DNA of 64,000 nucleotides. Origin: Acanthosoma haemorrhoidale (taxonomy: Eukaryota; Arthropoda; Insecta; Hemiptera; Acanthosomatidae). Positions 51,191 to 62,600 of the stretch are shown here, one piece after another. Under the pieces are notes generated by a model, which saw only the letters and a program-made list of their open reading frames with translations, was not told where the DNA came from and did not search any database. The DNA is taken from assembly GCA_930367205.1 (NCBI GenBank), contig OV884015.1, forward strand, positions 31,487,288 through 31,551,287. The letters are read 5' to 3'. The translations under genes and the position numbers were made by a program. How positions within the stretch are numbered: position 1 is the stretch's first letter; the number at the start of each line of letters is the position of its first letter.

Positions 51191-51602
51191 ATGTTACTTT
51201 TCTTTATTTTTACAAATAGTTATGGTACATAAACAATGTAAAACGTATTTTGCTACTGATGTAAACGCTTTATAGATGTAAGAGTGTTTATTTAATGTAA
51301 TGTCGGGTTAATAGTGCTAGTATCTGACTCTGCTTTATGTTATTATTTACTTACGTATCACCCGTGTGAGTGTTTAATTTTAAATGGTTGTTTCTATTAT
51401 TTTCATTTACAATTGACATCAACATTACGTCGGTAAAACGCACCCACAAAGTGGCAGCTCACAGTTCCAATCTCAAGTATTAAAAAACACAGTGACACTA
51501 ACTAAAAAGATTATGAGTATTACTATGAAATATTTCAACTATAAGCTCATAGAAATTATCACTATGGTAAAAGCTTAAAGCGAAAACATTGTTCAAGGAA
51601 AA
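51191..51602. other. AT-rich spacer
   Basis: No feature recognised between the J1 and J2 insertions. Confidence 0.4.
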
Positions 51603-51890
51603 ATGGTGGACATCACGGCGCTTGGCCCACCAGCAACAAGCCCCTTACGGGCACCTAACACTGCTATCCGACTAAATAAGACTCTAGGCGAAAAGAGGGA
51701 CTCTAGGCCCAGCCACCAGTGGACTCTCACCACTGTACCGCAACAATCAACCTCTACCGAGGCTTCCCTCAATTCTCTCACACTACCTTCAAGCAGGAAC
51801 TCCTAGTACAAGGATCCGCTCAACCCGAATCTTCCTTGATTTTTCCCTCATCCTTAATCTTCTAATTTCGAGAGCATAGAAAAAAAAAAG
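51603..51890 (+). mobile_element. J2 retrotransposon 3' end, 5'-truncated
   Basis: Collinear with 33,560-33,862: starts AATGGTGGACAT(C/T)ACGGC, continues through CTCTACCGAGGCTTCCC and AAGGATCCGCTCA, and ends with GAGAGCATAG plus about 10 A. It contains only the 3' UTR. The plus-strand frame of 67 codons here is not a protein of its own. Confidence 0.8.
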
Positions 51891-51899
51891 GAATATTCT

Positions 51900-52930
51900 A
51901 AAATAAATCATGTATTCGATCTAAAGACTAAAGAGAAAATTATCCTACATGCTAAGCTACTGATTACTATTGATTCTATTGATACTATTGATCTGACCGA
52001 AACCTCAGAATGGTATAAATTAAACAAAAAAAGTCTATAAACATTTTCTATAACATAATAAACTCCCTTCGAATTGACGCTTATTTATTAAGGAAACTCT
52101 CAATTTAGTCTTCACACTTAATTAATTAAAAAGGTCTGACGCTACCCAGACCACTACTTACATAATATGTTGAGATCATATACCGGAACATGACCTTTCA
52201 TTTTTCATCACTCAAAATTTAACTTCCCCAAAGCTTCAAGGAAAGCTGGTAAATTTTAACTAAGCCTAGACCCTTAAATGAACTTGGGGGTGTTCGGCAT
52301 CAAATTCTTGGATAGTTATAAATACTTTAGCAGCCCTCCAGCTAGGTAGGCATGGGACCGCAGCGTTTCAAGGCTAAGATCCAAGGCTGGCTGCCTGCTT
52401 CAGAAAATACTTAATTATTACGAAAATTTACTTGCCTTCATGTGGAAATTTTAGCTGTAGCTAGACATGTTTTTTGAACCTGGGAGTGCTTTACTATATG
52501 TATCTAATATCTATCCAGTCATAACAGGAATCCGTTCCAACAATAGTTTTAACTGAATATTTAAAGTCACTACGAAAATTGTGATAGCAGCATGGTAGTT
52601 ATTATACGCTTACTGGTCTTAACCTCATAATCTAAAGATCATTTTTTTAGTTCCATTTATGTTTATAATACGATAATGCGTGCCTTAATTAATGCCTGAA
52701 ATCAGTCCAGATCTTTGGACATGCTCTACTCATTTAATGTTGCCAAGGCATGACTAACAAAGCTCCCATGAATAATGGTCATTAAGTGATAATAAGAATA
52801 TTTCTTTTGTTCTTTTGTCTAAATCTTTTAAATTTAGATTATGGTAATAAATTAGACATATCACAGCCTGATTAAGAGTATGTAACTCGTGTTTTGTATT
52901 TCAAACTAAATCCGTTTGATGAGTCAATGA
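51900..52930. other. AT-rich intergenic DNA
   Basis: Nothing recognised on either strand. Confidence 0.4.
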
Positions 52931-52937
52931 TTCTGAG

Positions 52938-53104
52938 TATCAAACAACTTTATTAAGATGAAATTACAATCTGCCTACTTAATAGGCAATAAATAATTGA
53001 GATAAATGTTTTCATTCATACCATATTTACAATTCATCATTCACTCGCACATTCATACAATATTTACAAACAGCCCAAGGGCCCCCCAAGTCCACACCGT
53101 TGTT
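52938..53104 (-). mobile_element. J1 retrotransposon 3' UTR end, 5'-truncated
   Basis: Matches the plus-strand copy at 40,839-41,012 in reverse orientation (ATTACAATCTGCC, CATACCATATTTACAATTCA, TATTTACAAACAGCCC). Ends inside the 3' UTR next to a short C-run. It lies about 470 bp upstream of the protease start codon. Confidence 0.8.
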
Positions 53105-53571
53105 TCCTATAAACCTTTCCTGTAATAAATAATGAAGTTTCATTAACAGATTAATTAACTATAAAAATACGATTACTTTTATTCATATTGAGTGTGGTAT
53201 TTAATTAAATACATCAAGTACCCGATTATTAATAGTTATAATGTGTTTGGGATATAGTGGAATATAGTTACAAAACTTCGTTAATAATAACAAAATAAAA
53301 ATTGAATAATAGCGACTTGAAGCCAACCTCATGCTGGTTCCTCGGAGTTATCTACACCATACGTGGAAACCTTGCTCGATTAGATATTGGTGAATGACTG
53401 CAGTTATTATGATGGGGCAGGACCCGAAACACTCTTGAGATAATATCTATTAGTCAATATGGCAACATCTTGAGATAGTGATAATGAAGTTACTCAATAC
53501 GCTAAAATAATACAGTCGTTATTTCGGTATTTGTGAAGAACATTCGACTTTTTGCTGTCTGCTGTGTTGCC

Positions 53572-53630
53572 ATGGCTATAGATGCTCTCGTCCTTTGGCT
53601 TCTTGTCTCAGCTGCCTCCGGACTGACCAG
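53572..53630 (+). CDS. Pseudoprotease exon 1: signal peptide
   Basis: ATG at 53,572 begins 19 codons plus two bases (AG), ending CCAG/GTAGCC. It encodes a short N-region, the hydrophobic core ALVLWLLVSAAS and GLT. The split codon AG+A gives Arg20, making TRLPLKRV with exon 2, as expected at the start of a cathepsin D propeptide. The match of phase and sequence is the reason for choosing this start. Any 5' UTR upstream is undefined. Confidence 0.85.
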
Positions 53631-56600
53631 GTAGCCAATTTGCTTATTATGGGCCAGGTTTACGATAATAATAAACTGCCAAACCATTTCTTTCTTGAAT
53701 GATGAATTTAAAAATTTACTACACTCGAAAATGCCGAAATAATGTACCTGATTAATTAAGAAACTGAAATAGTAAGAAAATATTTTTATCGAATCAAATT
53801 ATAATCTACTCTATGGGGAAATAATCACTTGAAGACTGGCCAAGAGCCATGGCATGAGAAACTAGGAATTGTCAGTTCTCCCACAGTCATGTATTTATTT
53901 ACATTAGATCGCGAATGTACTGGTTCTTTAATCTTCGAGAAGGATTATAGGGTTGTGAAAAAAAGTGATGATGACTAGTGCTAGGGGATAAAGGCATTGG
54001 ATAAGTATGATGGGGTATCATGAAGTTAGAAAGTCTGAGAGCTAGGATCTACGTAAGGTGTTTTGAGGTAGTTATGAAGGGTCGGTTACTGATGTAACAA
54101 GAGGCAATGACTATAGTTTAGGACTTCTTGATTGTTCATAGCATGGATGTAAATTACCCTCCGTACATTTCGTCCTCTAATGCAGGAAACGTTTTAGAGG
54201 CTAGTTTCTTTTCACCAGAAGTTCCCAGCAGTGAAGGAGGAAAGGGAGGTAGCTTAAATAACTACAACCAAGACTATGTTCATTATAACGTATTGATGGA
54301 TTGTTGCTTCAGTCCTAAATCTTATAGCGTTCTCAGACGCGTATAATCTCTTGAAATTGAAATTCTCCTTATCCGCTTTCGCCGATCGTTCTTTTCTCGC
54401 CTTTTCAATCTCAGGAACCATTATCCATAATTTAACTCCCTTCCAAGCTTGTAAATCCCACCCAGCGACGTTAAGCAATACGATAATAAAAAATATGTTG
54501 TGTTCCTTAACAGGTCGATTGTAAAATTTCTAATGTCTGGTTCATGACCCAGTGGCAGATCCCACCCCTTTGAGGTCAACCCTATGCCCTCGCGGGGTCA
54601 CCTGGCACTCAAGCAAACCCGGGTAAATCGATTTTCTGGGAAGGATTCAGACATGTTAACTTAAGGCATAATTCCAGTTTTATCTTCAATTGAATGTTTT
54701 TTATATATTTTAATGATTTAAAAAAATATCCTCCTATGAACCTCTTGATATTTTTTGAAGACTATGTTGCCTTTTTGACGACATCGTTTAAAATAATTAA
54801 ATAAACATAATAAATAATGATAGAAATAAAACAATTGAACTATATCTGAAAACTATAAATGTTTTTTTCAGACTACCACTAAAGAGAGTCGATGAAGCTA
54901 GTGTCCCTCATACTAAATATTTCAAGAACTTCAGACAATTGTTAAATGACTTTAACAAAACCGCGTTGGCACAGAATGGAATTCAACCCATCAGCAATTT
55001 GATACTTTACCCTGTAAGTTTACCCATCGCCAGTCATACAAAAACAGTTTTATCTATTTAAAAAAAAAGTTCAATATTTTTTTATTCGTATTCTTTGTTC
55101 AGTTTCAACATTATAGTGAGATAACCTTGGGCGTCCCTTCGCAAAGATTTGGAGTACTTTTTGACACCTTATCTTCTGACCTGTGGATATTTTCTAACAG
55201 TTCTCAAAATTGCTCCATGTGCCGTAAGATTTTTTTCATCTGCCATTTAAAAATATAACCATAACTTATTGTCAAAATATTAAACGATTTATTGTAAAAT
55301 ATAATAACAAAATCATTTCAGATGGGCACAGACAATATGACTCTAACAGTTCGACAACATACGTCAAAAATGGTGCCAACTCGTCCTTATATTATTTGTA
55401 CGGAAACATGTGGGGGTTTCTCTCAACTGAGACTGTTGAGGTAAGCTTATGCCAAAACAATACTATAATACCTCCCCGCCCCCCCCCCAATATGGCTAAT
55501 TAGCAAATATTATATGTCTACCCAGTGTTTCATCTCAAATGCGCAAGTCCTAGTAGGAAATCCTCAAACTTCCCCCATATTTACTTCCTATGAGATCAGG
55601 CCAGTCAAGAATATACATTCATGCTCGAGAGATTGAATATAATTTTATTCTTACATTTATAATTATAGTCATATTTTCTTTCTAATTCTTCTAGGTTGCA
55701 GGAATGAAAATAGATAATCAAACGTTCACAGAGGTTACGGAAGGATTTGGGTCTCCTGTCTCTTCCAAATCCATCGACGGAGTCTTCGGTCTCGCTCTCC
55801 GGGGTCTGTCCGACATTGGAGTCGCTACACCTCTGCGGAACATGGTCGATCGAGGTCTTTCTAATGGAATATTCACGTTCATATTGAGGTATTCATGCAG
55901 CTTTAGATGCCATGTACAGCCAACATTACTAAAGTTATGGATGTAAAGTTGCAAATATATCCTGTACATATCTGCAATATATATTATTATAAATATCCAA
56001 TAAAAATATTAATAATTGCGATCCGAAGAAAATACATACTGGCGGTATCGTAATTCGTAGCCGGGACCTTCCCATATCTATGAGGATCTACACACAGAGC
56101 CAGAGATATAAATCTTATTTGTTCAATAGGAACATCGTCCACCGTGCAGGTTAGTTGAGTTAGAGGACCCTTCAACTAGATACAGTGAGGACTTTCCGGG
56201 TTCAAGCAAACATATTGTTTTAATGACTTGTAATTATTAACTAATAAAAGTGGGATTTACACCATGGCTAATAATTACAATTTACAGTTTACATTTGGCA
56301 AATTATTAGCTTTGGGGAATAAAAATATTGCCTAATTGAGTAATTACTCGGATTAGAGGGATCCTAAGGCATGATGAACGACATCCACTCATGTCAGTGT
56401 GTGCATTGAGTTAATATTATGGAATATACGCATCAAATTTCAGATCGCTTTTCGTTAAGGTTATTTTTGCGAACACAGCAGATATATACCCAGATACAGA
56501 ATAAATGCAAAGCAACTCTTGTTTTCCATTAAAAATAAAGCCTAATGCATGTTTGCACTAATTACTTTCTTGAGCTCCACTATATAATATTCCTTATACT

Positions 56601-59600
56601 AACAAAGTTAAATAAAACAAAAATCAATAAAGTATAAAACCAAAGAGAGAATTTCATTTATTTTTAGAACTCTTTAAGTTAGAGAAGGTTGGTGTTATCG
56701 ATTTGATTAGCGTTATCAAATGTATAGCTCTTTCCTCAGAAAAAAAAAAAATAACTACCTTTTAATAATTTTCTTTTAGAAAATAGAAAAAATCCTCTTT
56801 TCCATAAAAATACTCATATAAAACTTAATGAAATATTTTATATAAACAAACCACGATGAATTTTCCTTGTAATACATTTTTTTTTGTAATCTACTTTTTT
56901 GTCGCATTGGTCAGCCGACATCCAACATTGATCGTCTACATACAGTTGTAAAAAAGTTGGCATATGTCAGAACGTTGAATCAAAAGATGATAATATTAAA
57001 GGAATACTCAAAAAATTTAAACGAATACAACTAAAACGTGTTTACTTTAAAAATGTATGTATTTCATATGTAATGTAATTATTTTCTTACACATTCTTGT
57101 ATAGTAAAAACCTATAATTTCAGAAATGATTTCGAAAGTAACTATTCACAGCTCAGTGAGCTGATCTTCGGAGGAATTGACTATCAGTTGATTGACAACG
57201 AAACGCTGATCTACGCTCCAGTCATCAGCAGCACTGGCTATTGGCAAATCAAAATAGATAAGTGAGTATTTTGATCAATATAGCTCTATAGTTAATTCCA
57301 ATTTTTAAATAATTTAATATACCCAACGAGAGGTGTAATCATATATTTAATTCAATATGATAAATAATACTTTTGAGTAATTTCTGACACATTAGATATC
57401 AATAACAAAAATCTAAAAGAATATGATTCTCACTTTACAAAAAACAACAACAATAGAATCATTTTTGGCTACTTTTCTGAACATTTTTTTGTCAGTCGCT
57501 ACTCTGATGTGACCAGCTCATGGACTTTTTTTGTTTTGGCTTCTCGATTTTGACATGTTTGGAACAGAATTCCTTCTCAAATAGTTTTAAAAAAACAAAA
57601 AAAAATAGAGCAGCAAACTAGCTTCATCAACCCATTAAGAGTTTTTAAAAAAATGCATTGAGGGCTCAGCGACTCTCAAATGTTTTTTGCTTCAATTTGC
57701 ATCTTCAGCTAGGGATGTGGTAATTTTATAGAGTTGGTTGGACAGTAGCCATGGAGTGGAGAATTCAAAAAACAGCTCAACAAATTTAGACTTAGATGTG
57801 ACAAATTATAGAAAAAAATAATTATTTTTATTTCTTTCTTTATTTAAGGTAATCAACAACAAAGGCTATGTCTGCCTATTTAATACAAGATTTATAGAAA
57901 AACTATTTTTTTTGTTAATGCTATACATTATACATGACTGGACTAAACTGACTAATAAAGGTAATGGGGCTCGCCTTTTTGATCAACCTTAAAACTAACT
58001 TACATACCTTAATCCTTAACCTAATTTTTCCCCGACAGTCTGTTTCCATCGATGCGGGAGGGGTGGTGGGGCCATCGTATTAAACACTGGGTTGGTTAGG
58101 TGCTGCACCGAGTCAAAAAACGTGATGTGTCTCCGGCGGATGAACCCACCCACCGACGGCACACCAAGCAACGGGTGCAGGTCAGCGTTATTTAACCACT
58201 TTTCGCATGATTCCATTCTGGAAATGTTGGAGACATTTGGCTGTATTGTCAGTCAAGTGGGTAAATAGTGGGGCATCGTACAGCAGAACTGGCTGGAGGA
58301 CACATTTATAGATCATCAGTTTGAGACGAAGCGACAGACAGGTTGTGTACTTTATATCTGTGTCGTACTTTTTTCTATTTTATTACTAAAATGAGTAGTT
58401 AAGCACTTAATAACAGATTACAGAAAATTCACAACCCTATCAATTGTGAGAACTAACTATACCTGTGGTAATATATGTTAGTGAGTATGTAATAGATAAA
58501 ATTAATTACGGATGGAAAAAAATGTTACGTACATTTAGTTTGTATATTTTGTCAGTATTTCCAATATATTTTTTATAAAGGCACTTATTTTCAGTGAGTT
58601 TGTCAGTTATTCTCTATTTTTGATTTCAAAGTAACGTTAAAAGCATATAAAAAAAATACTATAGTGTTCATGTTTTTCAGTACAGTATGCAGTGTAGAAA
58701 TAGTAGTTATGTATGAAAAAAGTATCCTATTCAGAATACGTTTTCACATAAAGTGAACTCTTGGACTGATCTCTTTCATACCAGGAATCGTTTAAGTATT
58801 GTCAGTATGGTATTTCGCCTCCATATGACTTCAGGGGAAATCCAACATACCAATCGATGTCAACCTTCGGGAAATAACCTGAGAATTTCGTTTGCAGGCA
58901 ATACACTAATACCTTGTTGAGCTTTCAGTAACATTCCACCACACCAAATTGCAACACCTCATGACGGCTGAAATAAAAAATAATAATTAAGTGGACAGTA
59001 TCACACAATTAAGAATTTCAATCGTCTTACTAATTGTTCCGTTTTGATTGATCTGACAAGGGCAGTTTTAAATAAATATTTTGTAAAAGTTTATCTTTTT
59101 TATTGTGTTTTTTTGTAACTATAGTCAAGTAAACTCCCAATTTATACAAAGTCAAAATTATCATGTCAAGATCAATAATTTGATAAATATTTTCTTACCA
59201 TTCTTGTTTTTTTTTTCAATTACCAAAAAATGAATAAAGAAATCAATAGATAAATAAATACAATGTGCGATAACTCTATATTTACTATGACCCTTAAGTA
59301 TATTAATATTTCACTTCAATTATGTACCTTTTTACAGGTATTATGTACCTATTTTCTTCCAGCATCTGTCCTCAATACGTCCAATGATTTTCACTACCGA
59401 AAAAGTCTTCCTTTTTTTCTCTTCATGTAACCTCACGTCTTTCCAGTCAAAATTCTTTGTTCAACTCCCTCCAGTGATCTTGGATCCTACTGGAACATAA
59501 TTTTATGTTTAGTGAAATTCTCCTTGGCACAATCGTTACAGTATATATAAACTGTGTTACTTTAGGAAACCAAATTTTTTTCATTGCACAGTAACTAACT

Positions 59601-62600
59601 GACTATTGGGACATTAAATAGAACCGTGAAGTTGAGAACATAATTTTAATGACTGTTTAATTCCATTCCAAAAAATTTATTAAAAAAAATAAATTACTTT
59701 TGTTAATCATGGTAACGGGATTTTCAATTTGATACCTTACTCAATACGGCAAGATTTTTTTTTTTTTTTACTACCGTGAAAGTAATTACGACGCGTAATC
59801 ATTTACCATCGGGCTGCTTTTTTCTTAGCACCGTTGGGGCTCGAGGAGTCAAGTTATAAATGACAGGTTTAATGACTTTGAAAAATTATATTTCAAAAAT
59901 AAAAACAAATATTACATAATATCAATCAAGATTTCAAGACCATTAGAATTTATAGCCTATTCAATGGGCCAGAAAAATCTTTGTGATAACAAGCAATAGC
60001 TCTTATTTGTATTTTATGAAGTTAAAATATTTTCCGGGTCGAGTAATAAAATGAAATCTCGATATGAATTTATAGGTTAGTGGACTCACAAGGCTCATAA
60101 TAGACAAATATAAAGGTTTCTTATTGTTAAAATATCAGCGTTAACCAGAAAAACGAACACTGCAGTTTATTTATCAAACTAAAAAGCCAATGGAGGTTTT
60201 AGTAAATGATGCTTTTCTGATTATTTCTGTCTAATTGTTTCTTAGAATATTCACATAATATAACAATCTCATAATCAGGCTTATGTTTATAGTCCTATTT
60301 GAATTGTAGTATATATACAATACAAGTAACGGAAGTAATAAGAAATACAATAAAGGCCGATATATTTGAAGGGTAGTTACTGATGTAGAACATCAAACGT
60401 TATAAAGTATAATCTAGTAATGTCGTAAGACAAGTTTTCAACAATATGTAATTTCTAAGTAATTGATTAATTGATAGGCCACAGTATTTTCTTATTGCCA
60501 TTGGTAATTGGAGATAAATTTTAATCTTCTCGGATAAAGGACAGAAGCAAAACTGTCTATTGGTAGGTCCATGAAAAATAGTTTAAATTAAACTGATGAT
60601 ACTCCATATTCTGCGTTTTTTGATGAATTTGATAAATTTTTAGTAATATACAATCATAATCCCTGAGCCAGTTGTGCTACTTACAAGCTTACTAATTAAT
60701 ATCCTGCTCTAAGAGTTACAGTGGGCGATGAGACAGTCGGATGCTCACACGGCTGTGAGGCCATTCTCGCCTCTAATTTTCCTGGGATACGGGGACCGAC
60801 TGACGAGATATCCCAGATCTACAGAGCTATTGGCGTTGAACCGACCGTAAGTGTCATCCTAGCAATAGTACTTTCATAGGAAGTTATCTTGCAGAACATC
60901 ATCGTCATTGTGAGATATACAGTAATTTAGTAGTAAGTGGTTTGGCCATTACCATCTTGTATTGTTAATATAATATTGTTTGAAGGTTGTCATTTGAACG
61001 TTCAACCCAGGCAAGTATGAATAATAATTATAAACATTCTCAGACTATTATATGCAGCCTTATTAGTCATATGTTTTAAACTGAATATATCACCTTCGTG
61101 CTTTAGAAAACGCTTAAAAATAACCAGTTATAATGAATATGTATACTTTGTCATGTTATCGTTTTAGATGTGTTAGACCAACCATTATAATGATTAGTCA
61201 CTCTACTAATTCATCGGAAGTCTATTGCGATGGTTCCAGGTCAAATCCCCATGTAAAAATATTCTAGGTCTGGTTGTTATAACATGTTCCGGTGTTGTGG
61301 CAGCCCATATTCTTGACAGCCAAATATTCCCTAATTTTTTTTAAAGTCATTGTTACGTATGCCTACTCCTATGAGGTTAGTTAAGCTTTCTGTGTTATGT
61401 TCGAAGGGAAAGGTCCTGTTTTTTATTCTTGTACGGGTTGATGGTATCTCGACTATCGGTTCTTGTCTGTCTGTATGTTTTAAGGATTATTTAGCCTCTT
61501 TAATCACTCATTTTGGAAGTAAAGGAATGAAGAATGAAATAACATATGGAAGAATTCACCCATGGTGAATGGTCTGGCCAGACCAAACTGCACAGGCATC
61601 AATCCTACACGTGGCAGTTCTAACCTTTTGTCACTCAGTTTGTTGTTGGTTCACTGGTTTCAGAAAAGATATTTTCCTAAGACATAATTAAAAAATGTCG
61701 TGAAAACTGTAATTATCATCGTGTTCGCAACTTAACTCAACCGGAGGTGTTTTTAGAACCATTATATTTTGCCCGGTAGTTTCATTTGTTGCTGCAATGA
61801 TGCTAAAAAATAATTTTTGAGGCAAAATAATTAAGTGTCGTTAATAAATTAATTATTAGGTAACGAAAATAATTATTTTCTAATTACGTCTTGACTAATA
61901 ACATCTAATAAATGTTGGACCTTAATTGGGCATCAACTATGTATAGTTAAAAATGTCATAAAAAGTGTATGTGTTGATAGTTTTTTTCAGTCCCAGTTTC
62001 ATATTGAGGGACGATTTTTTGCAATAAAATTTTACTTGATGCCTCAGATATAATAAAAATCTAAGCTACCTAAAGAAAAATAATGAAGGCTAAATTAATA
62101 ATTAATTACTTAAAAGTTTAATAACCAGAATGTCAAATCTCGGCGCATCAATATTAGGTACTATTTTTTGAAGCTGTAAGCTGGGTTGCTATTATAAAAT
62201 CAATAAAAAAGTCGTTTTCGCAATGATTGATGTGTGACGCATCACAGTTGACTTTAATTTTAACTTGACTTTCGTCAATATTAATATTTTTGATCATACA
62301 CCTTCAGTAAAATAATGGGTTAAACAAATACTGTACCATCACTATGAATGATACTAACATTATTTAGAGACTAATATAATTCATGAAATTGATAAAAGTG
62401 ACTGGATTTGATAGCTTTAAGTGGCGATATAATCACTTTTTTTTTCAGCATGACTGTGAACCAGACGACCTGCCTAGTATCAGTTTTGAAATAAACGGTA
62501 GACAATTCACACTGGATGGAAAAGACTACATTGTGAAGGTAAACATCTATATTATTGGCGTTAAATTGATTAAACCCAAGATAGACCTGTTGTTTTTAGA

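Noticed and set aside
55987..56175. Protein-like minus-strand frame inside intron 5 of the protease gene
   Set aside because: Composition is suggestive, but there is no known motif, no second exon and no strong splice pair. Left unannotated.
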